From: Nocardioides cavernaquae
Lineage (GTDB): Bacteria > Actinomycetota > Actinomycetes > Propionibacteriales > Nocardioidaceae
Assembly: GCF_003600895.1 (NCBI RefSeq)
Contig: NZ_QYRP01000002.1
Coordinates: forward strand, 496,001-560,000
Direction of reading: 5' to 3'
Length of the DNA: 64,000 nucleotides
Every line of letters begins with the position of its first letter. The first letter of the stretch is position 1. This document shows, in pieces, positions 29,343 through 40,402 of the stretch. A program made the position numbers and the translations under genes. The notes under the pieces were generated by a model. That model was given only the letters and a program-made list of their open reading frames with translations, was not told where the DNA came from and ran no database searches.

Positions 29343-30743
29343 ATGGCGGAAAGCACCGGCGAGTTCCGGATCGAGCACGACTCCCTCGGCGACGTACGGG
29401 TGCCGAAGGCTGCCATGTGGCGCGCGCAGACCCAGCGTGCCATCGACAACTTCCCGATCAGCGGCGCCGGGCTCGACCCCGACCACATCAAGGCGCTGGC
29501 ACTGGTGAAGGCCGCCGCCGCTCGGGTCAACAACGACCTCGGGGTGCTCGACGACGAGCGCAGCACGGCCATCCGCGACAGCGCTGCCGAGATCGTCGAC
29601 GGGCAGCACCTGGACCAGTTCCCCGTGGACGTCTTCCAGACCGGCTCCGGCACGAGCTCCAACATGAACATGAACGAGGTGCTCGCCACGCTCGCCGGCA
29701 TCCGCGGCGTCGAGGTGCACCCCAACGACCACGTCAATGCCAGCCAGTCGAGCAACGACGTCTTCCCGACCAGCATCCATGTCGCGGCCACCCGCGCGAC
29801 GTCGGACCAGCTGATCCCTGCGCTCAACCATCTCGCCAGTGCCCTGCGGGCGAAGGCAGACGAGTTCGCCGACGTCGTGAAGTCCGGGCGCACGCACCTG
29901 ATGGATGCGACGCCGGTGACCCTCGGTCAGGAGTTCGGCGGGTACGCCGCGCAGGTGGCCTATGGCGTCGAACGCCTCCGCGCGACCCTCCCCCGCGTCG
30001 CCGAGCTCCCTCTCGGCGGCACGGCCGTCGGCACGGGCATCAACACCCCGCCGGGCTTCTCGGCGCGGGTCATCGAGGAGCTCGCGGACTGCACCGGGCT
30101 GCCCTTCACCGAGGCCCGCGACCACTTCGAGGCGCAGGGTGCCCGCGACGGACTGGTCGAGCTCTCCGGCCAGCTCCGCGTGATCGCGGTCAGTCTCACC
30201 AAGATCTGCAACGACCTGCGCTGGATGGGCTCCGGCCCCTCGACCGGCCTGGCCGAGATCCACCTCCCCGACCTCCAGCCCGGGTCGAGCATCATGCCCG
30301 GCAAGGTCAATCCGGTGCTCCCGGAGGCCACCCTCCAGGTCTGCGCACAGGTGATCGGCAACGACACCGCGATCACGGTCGCGGGCGCTTCCGGCAACTT
30401 CGAGCTCAACGTCATGCTGCCGGTCATCGCGCGCAACCTGCTCGAGTCGATCCGCCTGCTCGGCCGCACCAGCCGCTTGCTCGCCGACCGCTGCGTCACC
30501 GGCATCACCGCCGATCGCGAGCGCCTCCGCCGGTACGCCGAGTCGTCGCCGTCGGTGGTCACCCCCCTCAACAAGTACGTCGGCTACGAGACGGCCGCGA
30601 AGATCGTGAAGCAGTCGCTCGCCACCGGCCAGACCATCCGCGAGACCGTCCTCGCGATGGGACTGGTCGACGACGGCACCCTCACCGAGCAGCAGCTCGA
30701 CGAGGCGCTCGACGTCGACCGGATGACCCGACCGGCCGGCTGA
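29343..30743 (+). CDS. fumC: Fumarate hydratase class II
   Basis: This 466-residue member of the fumarase/aspartase superfamily is normal in length. It has [54 protein letters not shown] and the signature loop [11 protein letters not shown]. It catalyses fumarate/malate interconversion without an iron-sulfur cluster and so tolerates oxidants. The ATG follows a TANNNT box. It lies directly after the zinc-ribbon remnant. Having both fumarase classes adjacent suggests a switch with oxygen or iron supply. Confidence 0.96.
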   Translation: MAESTGEFRIEHDSLGDVRVPKAAMWRAQTQRAIDNFPISGAGLDPDHIKALALVKAAAARVNNDLGVLDDERSTAIRDSAAEIVDGQHLDQFPVDVFQTGSGTSSNMNMNEVLATLAGIRGVEVHPNDHVNASQSSNDVFPTSIHVAATRATSDQLIPALNHLASALRAKADEFADVVKSGRTHLMDATPVTLGQEFGGYAAQVAYGVERLRATLPRVAELPLGGTAVGTGINTPPGFSARVIEELADCTGLPFTEARDHFEAQGARDGLVELSGQLRVIAVSLTKICNDLRWMGSGPSTGLAEIHLPDLQPGSSIMPGKVNPVLPEATLQVCAQVIGNDTAITVAGASGNFELNVMLPVIARNLLESIRLLGRTSRLLADRCVTGITADRERLRRYAESSPSVVTPLNKYVGYETAAKIVKQSLATGQTIRETVLAMGLVDDGTLTEQQLDEALDVDRMTRPAG

Positions 30744-30769
30744 GGTCGGGATCCCAACCGGGGCAGGTG

Positions 30770-31198
30770 TCAGAGCGACGCGACGTACCCGGCGAGCAGC
30801 ACGCCGAAGGCTCCGATCTCGGCGACCGCGAGCGTCCCCATGAACGCCCGCACGGAGGCAGGGGGTTGGCGCAGCTGGTTGTCGGTGTCCTGGCGCAGGC
30901 CGTGGAACATGTAGGACGCGATCGACGCAACGAAGTAGCAGAGCAGGATCCCGGCGGCCGCCAGATCGACGACCTCGCTCCACGCGCTCAGCTCGACGAA
31001 GACCGCGATCAGCAGCAGTGCGAACGAGTAGAGCAGCGCCGCGCGATGGGCGATGTCGGTGTAGGGATGGGCGAAACCCTCCGGCGAGGCAAGGATCTGG
31101 CGGTACTTCACCACGCCGAGGAGGAGCGCCCACAGGAACACCAGCCCTGCCGCGAGGAGCACCAACCGCGTGTCGAGCCCCAGATCTGTCGTCACCAT
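30770..31198 (-). CDS. Four-helix integral membrane protein, unknown
   Basis: The protein has 142 residues with four predicted membrane helices (about residues 12-30, 53-72, 78-98 and 118-138). A short polar loop YRQILASPEGFAHPYTDIAH follows helix 1, and there is a His in YMFHGLRQD. I do not recognise a family. The ATG at 31198 is preferred to an in-frame TTG at 31207 because TAGGTT lies seven bases before it. It is convergent with fumC and follows fadD on the same strand with a 26-base gap. Confidence 0.65.
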   Translation of the reverse strand: MVTTDLGLDTRLVLLAAGLVFLWALLLGVVKYRQILASPEGFAHPYTDIAHRAALLYSFALLLIAVFVELSAWSEVVDLAAAGILLCYFVASIASYMFHGLRQDTDNQLRQPPASVRAFMGTLAVAEIGAFGVLLAGYVASL

Positions 31199-31205
31199 GG
31201 GCGTC

Positions 31206-31211
31206 AACCTA
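31206..31211 (-). promoter_or_regulatory. -10 element before membrane protein gene
   Basis: On the minus strand TAGGTT lies seven bases before the ATG at 31198, a leaderless arrangement. Confidence 0.4.
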
Positions 31212-31224
31212 GACCCCGACGGCG

Positions 31225-32985
31225 TCAGGCGTAGAGCGCCGCGATCTCCGCAGCGTACTTCTCCGAGATCGGGCGGCGACGGAGCTTCAGCGTCGGGGTC
31301 ATCTCCTCGGTGCCGGGCATCCAGTAGGCCGGCAGGATCGTGAACTTCTTGACCTGCTCGACGCGCGACAGCTTCGCGTTGCCGGCGTCGACTCCTGCCT
31401 GCACCGCGGCGATGAGCCCGGCGTCGGTGGCGAGCACAGCCGGATCGGCGGGCAGCCCGTTCTTCGACGCGTAGGCCGCAACCGCGTCGGGGTCGAGCGT
31501 CATGATCGCCACGTTGTAGGGCTTGTTGTCACCGATCACCGCGATCGTCGCCAGCAGCGCGCAAGCGGTCTTGATGGTGTTCTCGATGTTGACCGGTGAC
31601 ATGTTCTTGCCGGCCGCGTTGATGATGATCTCCTTCTTGCGGTCGACGATCGTCACGTAGCCCTCGTCGTCGATCGTCGCCACGTCGCCGGTGTGCAGCC
31701 ACCCGTCCTCGTCGATCGCCTCCGCGGTCTTCTCCGGGTCGTGGCGGTAACCGGTCATCACGCCGGGCCCACGGAAGAGCAGCTCTCCGTCCTCGGCGAG
31801 CATGACCTCGGCGCCCGGCAGCACCTTGCCGACCGTGCCGACCTTCACGCGACCGGGCGGGTTCAGCGTGCCTGCGCCACCGAGCTCGGACATGCCCCAC
31901 AGCTCGCACACGTCGATGCCGAGGCCCATGAAGAACATCAGCGTCTCGGGGGCGATCGCTGCCGCGGCCGACCAGGCCCAGCGCATCTGGTCCATGCCGA
32001 GCGCCTCGCGCACCTTCGACAGGACGAGCTTGTCGGCCACGCGATAACGGATCGCGTCGACCCCCGAGAGCGGCCGGCCGGCGACCTTTGCCTCGGCGCT
32101 GCGTCGCGCCATGTCGAGCGCGAAGAGCGCGAGGCGTTTCTTGACCGGGCTCTCCTCAGCGGCGACCTTCGCCTCGACACCGGCCTTGATCTTCTCCCAG
32201 ACCCGCGGCACCGCGAACCAGATCGTCGGGCTCGCATCCGGCAGGGCAGCCGCGATCGTTCGCGGGTCGGCGACATAGGTGACCTGGACGCCGCGGAGCG
32301 CCGCGAAGTACTGCGTCGAGGCGCGGTCGGCGATGTGCGCCGACGGGAGGAACGACGTGATCCGGTCGCCGGGGTGGACGTCGACGACCTCCATCGCCGA
32401 GAGGCCGACCTTGAGCATGTTGGCGTGGGTGAGCTGGACGCCCTTCGGCGGCCCGGTCGTGCCGGAGGTGTAGATCAGGGTCAGCACGTCGTCGGGCTCG
32501 ACCGCGTGCCAGGCGGCCTCGAAGTCGAAGTCCGCAGCGCCGCTGGCCTCGAGGTCGGCCAGCGTCATCGTCACCCCCTCAGGAGCACCGTCGACGCAGA
32601 TGACGTGCTCGAGCTTCACGCCGGAGGCGAGCACGGACGGGAGCAGGGCCGTCTCCGTGAACACGACCTGGTTGCCGGCGTTGCCGAAGAGGTACTCGAT
32701 CTGCTCCGGCGAGGAGGTGTTGTAGATCGAGAACGGCACCGCACCCAGGTGCATCGCACCCGAGTCGATCCACGCGAACTCCGGCCGGTTGGTCAGCAGG
32801 ATGCCGACCGTGTCCCCACGGCGTACGCCGAGCGCGGCGAGGCCGGCGGCAACGGCGCGCACGTGCGCGGCGTACTCGCGCCAGGAGACGGTGACGGCGT
32901 CACCGCCGGTGCGGAGTGCGACGGCGTCGGGATCGATCAGTGCCGTGGCCTGGAAAGCCTCGCAGACGGTGCGCGCGTGGGTCAT
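31225..32985 (-). CDS. Long-chain fatty acid-CoA ligase (FadD15-like)
   Basis: This 586-residue AMP-forming ligase activates fatty acids with ATP and CoA for beta-oxidation or lipid synthesis. The core motifs are present: the P-loop-like YTSGTTGPPKGVQLTHANM, LWGMSELGGAGTLNPPG, GWLHTGDVATIDDEGY, and the C-terminal KEIIINAAGKNMSPVNIEN with the expected swinging domain. Its length and the AMP-binding segment resemble FadD15/FAA1-type enzymes. It is probably cytoplasmic or membrane-associated. A leaderless start with TAGCGT seven bases before the ATG is likely. It is a single gene, followed by a small membrane protein. Confidence 0.93.
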   Translation of the reverse strand: MTHARTVCEAFQATALIDPDAVALRTGGDAVTVSWREYAAHVRAVAAGLAALGVRRGDTVGILLTNRPEFAWIDSGAMHLGAVPFSIYNTSSPEQIEYLFGNAGNQVVFTETALLPSVLASGVKLEHVICVDGAPEGVTMTLADLEASGAADFDFEAAWHAVEPDDVLTLIYTSGTTGPPKGVQLTHANMLKVGLSAMEVVDVHPGDRITSFLPSAHIADRASTQYFAALRGVQVTYVADPRTIAAALPDASPTIWFAVPRVWEKIKAGVEAKVAAEESPVKKRLALFALDMARRSAEAKVAGRPLSGVDAIRYRVADKLVLSKVREALGMDQMRWAWSAAAAIAPETLMFFMGLGIDVCELWGMSELGGAGTLNPPGRVKVGTVGKVLPGAEVMLAEDGELLFRGPGVMTGYRHDPEKTAEAIDEDGWLHTGDVATIDDEGYVTIVDRKKEIIINAAGKNMSPVNIENTIKTACALLATIAVIGDNKPYNVAIMTLDPDAVAAYASKNGLPADPAVLATDAGLIAAVQAGVDAGNAKLSRVEQVKKFTILPAYWMPGTEEMTPTLKLRRRPISEKYAAEIAALYA

Positions 32986-32992
32986 GCGGCGG

Positions 32993-32998
32993 ACGCTA
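32993..32998 (-). promoter_or_regulatory. -10 element, leaderless start of fadD
   Basis: On the minus strand TAGCGT lies seven bases before the ATG at 32985; no Shine-Dalgarno is seen. Confidence 0.5.
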
Positions 32999-33039
32999 GT
33001 GCCCCCACGTTATCGAGACAAGGAGTCTCAGAGATCCAC

Positions 33040-33681
33040 TCAGTACCAGTTGTGGCTCTGGCTGTGGCCCCAGGCGGAGCAGGGGCTGCCGTAGCGGTCC
33101 TGGATGTAGCCGAGGCCCCAGGTGATCTGGGTGACCGGGTTCGTTGCCCAGTCCGAGCCGGCCGAGGACATCTTCGAGCCGGGGAGCGCCTGCGGGATGC
33201 CGTATGCCGAGGAGCTCGGGTTGTCGGCGGTGATGTTCCAGCCGGACTCCTTGGTCCACAGGGAGTCGAGGCAGCTGAACTGGTCGGAGGACCAGCCGAA
33301 GTCGGAGAGGAGGGCGCGACCGATGGAACGCGGGTCCTGGTCGCGGATGTCCTCGGTGCGGGTGTAGCCGTTGGCGACCGAGTCGGTCGCGGCCAGCGGC
33401 GCGGTCTTGGCCGGCGTCGCGGCATCGCGGCGGTCAGAACGGGAGACGACCGGGTCACGACCGAGGTCGGCGCCGTTCAGGCTGGTGACGCCGGAGAGGT
33501 TCACCTCGGCGGCAGCCGGGGTGGGCTCGGCGCTCTGGCCGAGGACGCCGCCGGCGACCGCGACACCAGTGGTGCCGACAGCGAGGGCGGAGAAGACAAC
33601 GGAGTTGCGGATGACCTTCTTGGGTGCACCGGGGACGGTGGCACCCGCATGCTTCGGGGTGTACTTCTTGTGTTTCGACAC
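33040..33681 (-). CDS. Secreted transglycosylase (lysozyme-fold) protein
   Basis: The protein has about 213 residues. A basic start with a hydrophobic segment (VVFSALAVGTTGVAVAGGVL) acts as signal peptide or anchor, followed by a low-complexity spacer and a C-terminal lysozyme-like domain. WTKESGWNI carries the catalytic Glu, then SSSAYGIPQALPGSKM, WATNPVTQITWGLGYI and SPCSAWGH. Actinobacterial proteins of this kind cleave peptidoglycan glycan strands and are related to resuscitation-promoting factors. GTG 33681 is chosen; a TTG two codons upstream is possible. The long structured leader before it resembles the c-di-AMP riboswitches that control such cell-wall hydrolases. Confidence 0.88.
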   Translation of the reverse strand: MSKHKKYTPKHAGATVPGAPKKVIRNSVVFSALAVGTTGVAVAGGVLGQSAEPTPAAAEVNLSGVTSLNGADLGRDPVVSRSDRRDAATPAKTAPLAATDSVANGYTRTEDIRDQDPRSIGRALLSDFGWSSDQFSCLDSLWTKESGWNITADNPSSSAYGIPQALPGSKMSSAGSDWATNPVTQITWGLGYIQDRYGSPCSAWGHSQSHNWY

Positions 33682-33689
33682 AGGCAAGT

Positions 33690-33830
33690 CTCACGCTCGA
33701 CGACAGGGCATTCGCCTCCGGCCGCGAGAAGCCGCCCGGGACCTGGTTCCAACCAGACGGGCGGCCTGAAGACGAATGTCCACCATGACGGATGCAATTG
33801 CCTGCCGCAAACCGAACCGCGGCAAATGTG
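33690..33830 (-). ncRNA. Candidate cyclic di-AMP (ydaO-type) riboswitch leader
   Basis: The 254-base space before the transglycosylase is GC-rich and structured. On the minus strand it contains GGTTGGAACCAGGTCCCGG, a complementary pair GCCGCCCG/CGGGCGGC, and GGAGGCGAATGCCC close to the gene. These resemble the ydaO-motif core as I remember it from rpf-type leaders. The match is by eye only, and the exact boundaries are uncertain. Confidence 0.4.
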
Positions 33831-33935
33831 AGGCGATCTACACCACGTCCAGACGCCTTGGCCACAGTGGTCACATACGCCACAGGGGCCCCAGATCGAT
33901 CGATCCAGGACCCCCGCGGGATGCGCTGCCGGGCA

Positions 33936-35261
33936 CTACATCGTGACGTTCTCCAGCATCTCGGTCACGAGGGCGGCAATGGGCGAACGCTCGGACCGGG
34001 TGAGGGTGACGTGCGCGAAGAGCGGGTGGCCCTTCAGCTTCTCCACGACCGCCACGACACCGTCGTGCCGGCCGACCCGGAGGTTGTCACGCTGGGCGAC
34101 GTCATGGGTGAGCACGACCTTGGAGTTGGCACCGATGCGGCTGAGCACGGTGAGCAGCACGTTGCGCTCCAGCGACTGCGCCTCGTCGACGATCACGAAA
34201 GCGTCGTGCAGGGAGCGGCCCCGGATGTGCGTGAGCGGCAGGACCTCGAGCATGCCCCGGTCGAGGATCTCGTCCACGACGTCCTTGGAGGTGATCGCAC
34301 CGAGGGTGTCGAACACGGCCTGACCCCAGGGGCCCATCTTCTCCTCGGCGCTGCCGGGGAGGTAGCCGAGCTCCTGCCCACCCACCGCGAAGAGCGGGCG
34401 GAAGATGATGACCTTCTTGTGCTGACGGCGCTCCATCACGGCCTCGAGACCGGCGCACAGCGCGAGCGCCGACTTGCCGGTGCCGGCCCGGCCACCGAGG
34501 GAGACGATGCCGACCTCCGGGTCGAGCAGGGTCTCCAGCGCGATCCGCTGCTCGGCGGAGCGGCCGTGCAGGCCGAACGCCTCACGGTCACCGCGGACCA
34601 GGTGGACCTGCTTGTCCGCGCCGACCCTGCCCAGCGCGGTGCCGCGCTCGGAGAGCAGCACCAGTCCGGTGTGACAGGGCAGGTCGCGCGCCTCGGCGAG
34701 ATCGAGCACGCCGTCGTCGTACAGCTCGTCGAGGTCGCCGGCAGCGACCTCGAGCTCGGCCATGCCGGAGTACCCCGTGTCGGACTCGTTGATCGCCTCC
34801 GCGCGGTACTCCTGGGCGTCGAGACCGACCGCAGACGCCTTGATCCGCAGCGGCATGTCCTTGGAGACCAGGCAGACGTCGGCACCTTCGTCGGCGAGGT
34901 TCTTCGCGACCGCCAGGATCCGGGTGTCGTTGTCGCCGAGCCGGAAGCCGGACGGCAGCGACTCCGGGTTCGTGTGGTTCAGCTCGACCCGCAGCGTCCC
35001 CCCGGCCTCACCGATCGGGACTGGCTCGTCGAGCCGCCCGTGCAGGATGCGCAGGTCATCGAGGGAGCGCAGTGCGGCCCGGGCGAAGAAGCCCAGCTCC
35101 GGGTGGTGCCGCTTGCCCTCGAGCTCGGTGATGACGACCACCGGGAGGACCACCTCGTGCTCGTCGAACCGCTTCAGCGCACCGGGATCGGCGAGCAGGA
35201 CGCTGGTGTCGAGGACGTAGGTGCGGGTGACTGCGCTGCGCTGGGCTGACTGCTTTGCCAC
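33936..35261 (-). CDS. phoH2: PIN domain-PhoH ATPase (PhoH2)
   Basis: The protein has 441 residues. The N-terminal PIN nuclease domain (about residues 14-150) has [15 protein letters not shown], a Glu in [12 protein letters not shown], and [11 protein letters not shown] and [11 protein letters not shown]. The C-terminal PhoH domain (about 235-435) has Walker [13 protein letters not shown] and Walker [12 protein letters not shown]. Fused PIN-PhoH proteins act as RNA helicase/ribonucleases and are often linked to toxin-antitoxin pairs, but no antitoxin partner is seen here. The GTG at 35261 has AGGGG about six bases upstream. It stands alone, between the transglycosylase leader and a 357-base non-coding region. 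Confidence 0.93.
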   Translation of the reverse strand: MAKQSAQRSAVTRTYVLDTSVLLADPGALKRFDEHEVVLPVVVITELEGKRHHPELGFFARAALRSLDDLRILHGRLDEPVPIGEAGGTLRVELNHTNPESLPSGFRLGDNDTRILAVAKNLADEGADVCLVSKDMPLRIKASAVGLDAQEYRAEAINESDTGYSGMAELEVAAGDLDELYDDGVLDLAEARDLPCHTGLVLLSERGTALGRVGADKQVHLVRGDREAFGLHGRSAEQRIALETLLDPEVGIVSLGGRAGTGKSALALCAGLEAVMERRQHKKVIIFRPLFAVGGQELGYLPGSAEEKMGPWGQAVFDTLGAITSKDVVDEILDRGMLEVLPLTHIRGRSLHDAFVIVDEAQSLERNVLLTVLSRIGANSKVVLTHDVAQRDNLRVGRHDGVVAVVEKLKGHPLFAHVTLTRSERSPIAALVTEMLENVTM

Positions 35262-35618
35262 GATCTACCCCTAGGCGGGCCGGCACGCGCACTCAGCGCC
35301 CCGGTCCTAGTTCACAAGGATGGACCGGGAGAGGTCCCGCAGGCCGGAGTGCCGGCCTCCTCGCGCACAGCAGCAGAACTGCCATGCGGTTCGGTCGTGA
35401 TCACTCACGGGCGGGCCTTCCGGTGAGGCGAGCTTCCCCACTCGCCATTGATCCGGAACCTACGCCGCGAACCAAAAGACCCGGCGGCGACACGCCAGAG
35501 CGCGGGGTGTGTTCACAGAGCCGTCACACGATGCGAGAACCTCGCGCGCGATTCGGGCACTTGTTGTGCCGTGCACCGCACAACAAGTGCCCGTTTCACC
35601 GGCTGGCCGGTGAATCGG
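35262..35618. other. Non-coding region between phoH2 and uppS
   Basis: No coding frame with a plausible family is seen in these 357 bases. The right part holds two terminator hairpins for uppS (see 35555-35613). The left part holds the phoH2 leader with a GGCCGG/CCGGCC stem around 35341-35358. The middle (35395-35545) shows no clear feature. Confidence 0.6.
35555..35613 (-). terminator. Double hairpin downstream of uppS
   Basis: A perfect 15-bp stem (GGGCACTTGTTGTGC at 35555-35569 and its complement at 35578-35592, 8-base loop) is followed by a second stem TTCACCGG/CCGGTGAA (35594-35613). Both lie just after the uppS stop on the minus strand. The first stem is AT-richer than its surroundings. 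Confidence 0.75.
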
Positions 35619-36392
35619 TCAAGTGCCGTGGCGCCGGTCGCGGGCGGCGTACGCACGGAGCGCGCGGACGAAGTCGACGCGGCGGAAGTCCGGCCACATC
35701 GCCTCGCAGAAGTAGAACTCGCTCTTCGCGCTCTGCCACAGCAGGAAGCCGCCGAGGCGCTGCTCGCCCGAGGTGCGGATCACGAGGTCGGGGTCCGGCT
35801 GGCCCTTGGTGTAGAGGTGCTCGGCGATGTGCTCGACATCGAGGTCCTTGGCGAGGTCGTCGATCGAGCGGCCCTGGGCAGATGCCTCGACGAGAAGCGC
35901 ACGCACGGCGTCGGCGATCTCCTGGCGGCCGCCGTAGCCGACCGCGACGTTGACGAGGATGCCGTCGACGTTGCGCGTGGCTTCCTCAGCCTCCTTGAGG
36001 CGGGCGGAGGTCTTCGCCGGGAGCAGGTCGAGCGCACCCACCGGGTGGATCCGCCAGCGGCGCGTGTCCGCGAGCGAGGCGACGGCCTCCTCGATGATGC
36101 CCAGGAGCGGGGTGAGCTCGGCGGCGGGACGGTTGAGGTTGTCCGTGGAGAGCAGCCACAGGGTGACCACCTCGATGCCGAACTCCTCACACCAGCCGAG
36201 CAGCGGCTCGATGTTGGCGGCGCCGGCGCGGTGGCCGTGCGCGGTGTCGCGGCCGACAGCCTTCGCCCAGCGACGGTTTCCGTCGAGCATGACGCCGACG
36301 TGCTGCGGCAGTCCTTCGGTCGGCAGGAACCGAACGACCCGCGCCTCGTACGCCGGGTAGAGCAGTCGCTTGACGCGCTGCCGCGCGCGCAT
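35619..36392 (-). CDS. uppS: Isoprenyl (undecaprenyl-type) diphosphate synthase
   Basis: This 257-residue cis-prenyltransferase extends allylic diphosphates with IPP to make the lipid carrier for cell-wall synthesis. The catalytic Asp and binding residues are in HVGVMLDGNRRWAK, the substrate segment is LWLLSTDNLNRP, and the C-terminal RTSGEQRLGGFLLWQ and EFYFCEAMWPDF motifs are intact. The ATG at 36392 has GGAGAG eight bases upstream; a GTG one codon earlier is possible. It is divergent from trhA. Actinobacteria often have two such enzymes with Z,E or all-Z products; which one this is cannot be told here. Confidence 0.94.
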   Translation of the reverse strand: MRARQRVKRLLYPAYEARVVRFLPTEGLPQHVGVMLDGNRRWAKAVGRDTAHGHRAGAANIEPLLGWCEEFGIEVVTLWLLSTDNLNRPAAELTPLLGIIEEAVASLADTRRWRIHPVGALDLLPAKTSARLKEAEEATRNVDGILVNVAVGYGGRQEIADAVRALLVEASAQGRSIDDLAKDLDVEHIAEHLYTKGQPDPDLVIRTSGEQRLGGFLLWQSAKSEFYFCEAMWPDFRRVDFVRALRAYAARDRRHGT

Positions 36393-36481
36393 CACGCCGT
36401 CTCTCCTCCAGTCCGCCACGACGTCGATGCTACCGGCCGTGAGACAGGTCGCACGGCCGCCCGGGAGAACCAGCGGGCGGG

Positions 36482-36487
36482 TAGCGT
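36482..36487 (+). promoter_or_regulatory. -10 element, leaderless start of trhA
   Basis: TAGCGT lies seven bases before the GTG at 36495. Confidence 0.45.
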
Positions 36488-36494
36488 GGCTGAC

Positions 36495-37349
36495 GTGAAC
36501 GAGACCCTCCGCCCCGGCACAGACGCCACCCCCGCGCCTGCCGTTCCCCCGGACCACGAGCCGGAGCGGGAGTCCATGCGCGAGCGTGCCCGCGACGCCC
36601 GCGACCGGGCAATCGACCGGGCGGAGGCGGTCGTCGACCGGGCGCAGGATGCCCGCGATCGGGCCACGGCGATGGTGGCCGACAAGATCGACGAGCTCAA
36701 GCCTCACCTGCGAGGTTGGCTGCACACGGGCGTGATCCCGTTCCTGACCGCGGCCTTCGCCGTGCTCATCGTGCTCTCGCCGACTCCGCTGACCGTGATC
36801 GGCTCGTCCGTCTACGCAGCCAGCGCGCTGCTGCTGTTCACCGTGTCGGGCATCTACCACCGCGGCAACTGGCAGCCGAAGCTCTGGGCGTTCTGGCGCC
36901 GCTTCGACCACGCCAACATCTTCATCTTCATCGCGGGCAGCTACACCCCGTTCACGTTCCTCTACCTCCACGGCGACGCGCGCTGGTGGCTGCTCGGACT
37001 GGTGTGGGGCTGCGCGATCGCGGGCACCACCTTCAAGCTGATCGCGCCCGGTGCCCCGCGCTGGCTGGGCAGCATGCTCTACGTCGGCATGGGCTGGCTC
37101 GCGGTCCTCTTCGTCCCTCTCGTGGGCGAGGGTGCCGACAAGTTCCCGATGTGGGTGAACATCTCCTCGCTGGTCCTGGTCGCGGTCGGCGGCATCCTCT
37201 ACTCGCTCGGTGCAGTGGTCTACGCCGCCAAGCGCCCGAACCCCTCCCCGCAGTGGTTCGGGTTCCACGAGGTGTTCCACCTGCTGACCGTCCTGGCCTT
37301 CATCAGCCAGTACATCGCGGTCTCGATCGCCACCTACGCCCTGCGCTGA
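36495..37349 (+). CDS. trhA: Hemolysin III / TrhA-family membrane protein
   Basis: The protein has 284 residues. An N-terminal, highly charged helical stretch of about 70 residues (RERARDARDRAIDRAEAVVD) precedes the seven-helix PAQR-like core. The metal-site pattern is present: TVSGIYHRGNWQPK, FDHANIFIFIAGSYTPF and the C-terminal FHEVFHLLTV. Related TrhA proteins are linked to membrane-energetics homeostasis rather than haemolysis. The charged extension is unusual and probably forms a cytoplasmic coiled coil. The GTG at 36495 follows a TANNNT box; an internal ATG would remove part of the extension. It ends at a small hairpin shared with the convergent DUF1353 gene. Confidence 0.9.
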   Translation: MNETLRPGTDATPAPAVPPDHEPERESMRERARDARDRAIDRAEAVVDRAQDARDRATAMVADKIDELKPHLRGWLHTGVIPFLTAAFAVLIVLSPTPLTVIGSSVYAASALLLFTVSGIYHRGNWQPKLWAFWRRFDHANIFIFIAGSYTPFTFLYLHGDARWWLLGLVWGCAIAGTTFKLIAPGAPRWLGSMLYVGMGWLAVLFVPLVGEGADKFPMWVNISSLVLVAVGGILYSLGAVVYAAKRPNPSPQWFGFHEVFHLLTVLAFISQYIAVSIATYALR

Positions 37350-37356
37350 CTCTGGC

Positions 37357-37378
37357 CGGGGTGCAACGAGCTACCCCG
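37357..37378. terminator. Short bidirectional hairpin
   Basis: CGGGGT and ACCCCG pair around ten bases between the stops of trhA and the convergent DUF1353 gene; the right arm covers the DUF1353 stop. It is a weak terminator candidate. Confidence 0.4.
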
Positions 37379-38252
37379 TGCGAGTTGGTTGTCGAGTCGT
37401 ACGCCGCCGGGGCAGGCGGGCGGCGAGCCACTCCGTCGCGCGGTAGAGCAACGTGATCGCGAAGAGCGCGATGGTGACGTGCAGCAGGACGGCCAGCCCG
37501 ATCAGCATGATCCAGCCGGCGATCCGGAACCGGCCCCAGAGCAGCCCGAGCACGGCCGGGACCACGACCGCAGCAAGGAGCCCCTTCACGAGCTCGACGA
37601 GGAAGCTCGCCTCTCCCATCCACGGCAGCGGCGGGGCGCGCCGGACGTCGAAGAGGTCCAGCGTCGAGAACACCCCGAGCAGTGCCACCAGCCCGAGGCT
37701 GACCAGGGCGACCCAGCGATAGCGGAACCGCTCCCCCGGCGACCAGCTCGTGTCCCGGCCGAAGACCATCGTCGAGGTGGCCACCGCCGCCCACACCAGC
37801 CAGCGGCGTACCAGCGGAGTGCCGGTGTCGGCCATGGCGTCGCGCAGGATCCGGTCGGCGTCGACCCGCGTCAGCTCGGCAGGATCCCCGTCGGTGCGGA
37901 CGAAGGTGCGAGCTTCCGGCGGGCAGCACAGTCCGTCGTGCAGGAGTGCCGCCGGGAGATGCGCACCGGTCTTCGGCACCAGCCAGGTGAACAGCGCCGG
38001 GACCGAGGTCAGGTCGGTCGTGAAGGCCAGGCCGTCGGGGACCAGCAGCTCCCCGAAGTCGCGGTCGAGGTAGGCGATCCGGCGCTGCATGACGAAGAGC
38101 TCCTCGCCCTCGACGAGACGCCGCTCGAGCACGATCCGCGGGTCCTCGTCCGGGTTGGGCGGGATCTCCGGCTGGTCGCCCGACGACCAGACGCCGCCGT
38201 CGTAGAACCGGCGGCGTTCCTTGGCGATCGTCACCGGCACCGGTGCCTCCAT
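37371..38252 (-). CDS. DUF1353-domain membrane protein
   Basis: The protein has 293 residues. The first half is a soluble DUF1353 domain with ERRLVEGEELFVMQRRIAYL, the typical LAFTTDLTSVPALFTWLVP and the HLPAALLHDGLC motif. The second half has about four membrane helices (SLGLVALLGVF, LVKGLLAAVVVPAVLGLL, IMLIGLAVLLHVTIALF). The domain was first seen in phage and bacterial proteins of unknown function. Fusion to membrane helices is less common. The ATG at 38252 is followed four bases later by the yyaL stop region, so the two genes may be in one operon. Confidence 0.85.
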   Translation of the reverse strand: MEAPVPVTIAKERRRFYDGGVWSSGDQPEIPPNPDEDPRIVLERRLVEGEELFVMQRRIAYLDRDFGELLVPDGLAFTTDLTSVPALFTWLVPKTGAHLPAALLHDGLCCPPEARTFVRTDGDPAELTRVDADRILRDAMADTGTPLVRRWLVWAAVATSTMVFGRDTSWSPGERFRYRWVALVSLGLVALLGVFSTLDLFDVRRAPPLPWMGEASFLVELVKGLLAAVVVPAVLGLLWGRFRIAGWIMLIGLAVLLHVTIALFAITLLYRATEWLAARLPRRRTTRQPTRTG

Positions 38253-38256
38253 GGCC

Positions 38257-40275
<2,019 letters not shown>

Positions 40276-40301
40276 TTCCTGTGACTCCTGACGAGTGGCA
40301 C

Positions 40302-40342
40302 GTGCATCATTTTGTCTTGAGTGATGCACGAAAGTGATGCAC
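40302..40342. repeat. Inverted/direct TGATGCAC repeats in integrase upstream region
   Basis: GTGCATCA (40302-40309) is an inverted copy of TGATGCAC (40322-40329), which recurs as a direct copy at 40335-40342, 13 bases on. The set lies between yyaL and the integrase. It could be a regulator site or part of an attachment/arm region. Confidence 0.6.
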
Positions 40343-40402
40343 GATGGATCTGCAGTGGGTCTTTACCTGTGGCCCGGTGGCACCAGCCTAGGAGGCGGTC
40401 TC

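Noticed and set aside
40276..40402. tRNA gene as attachment site for the integrase
   Set aside because: No cloverleaf, T-loop GTTCRANNC or CCA-like end was found in the region on either strand.
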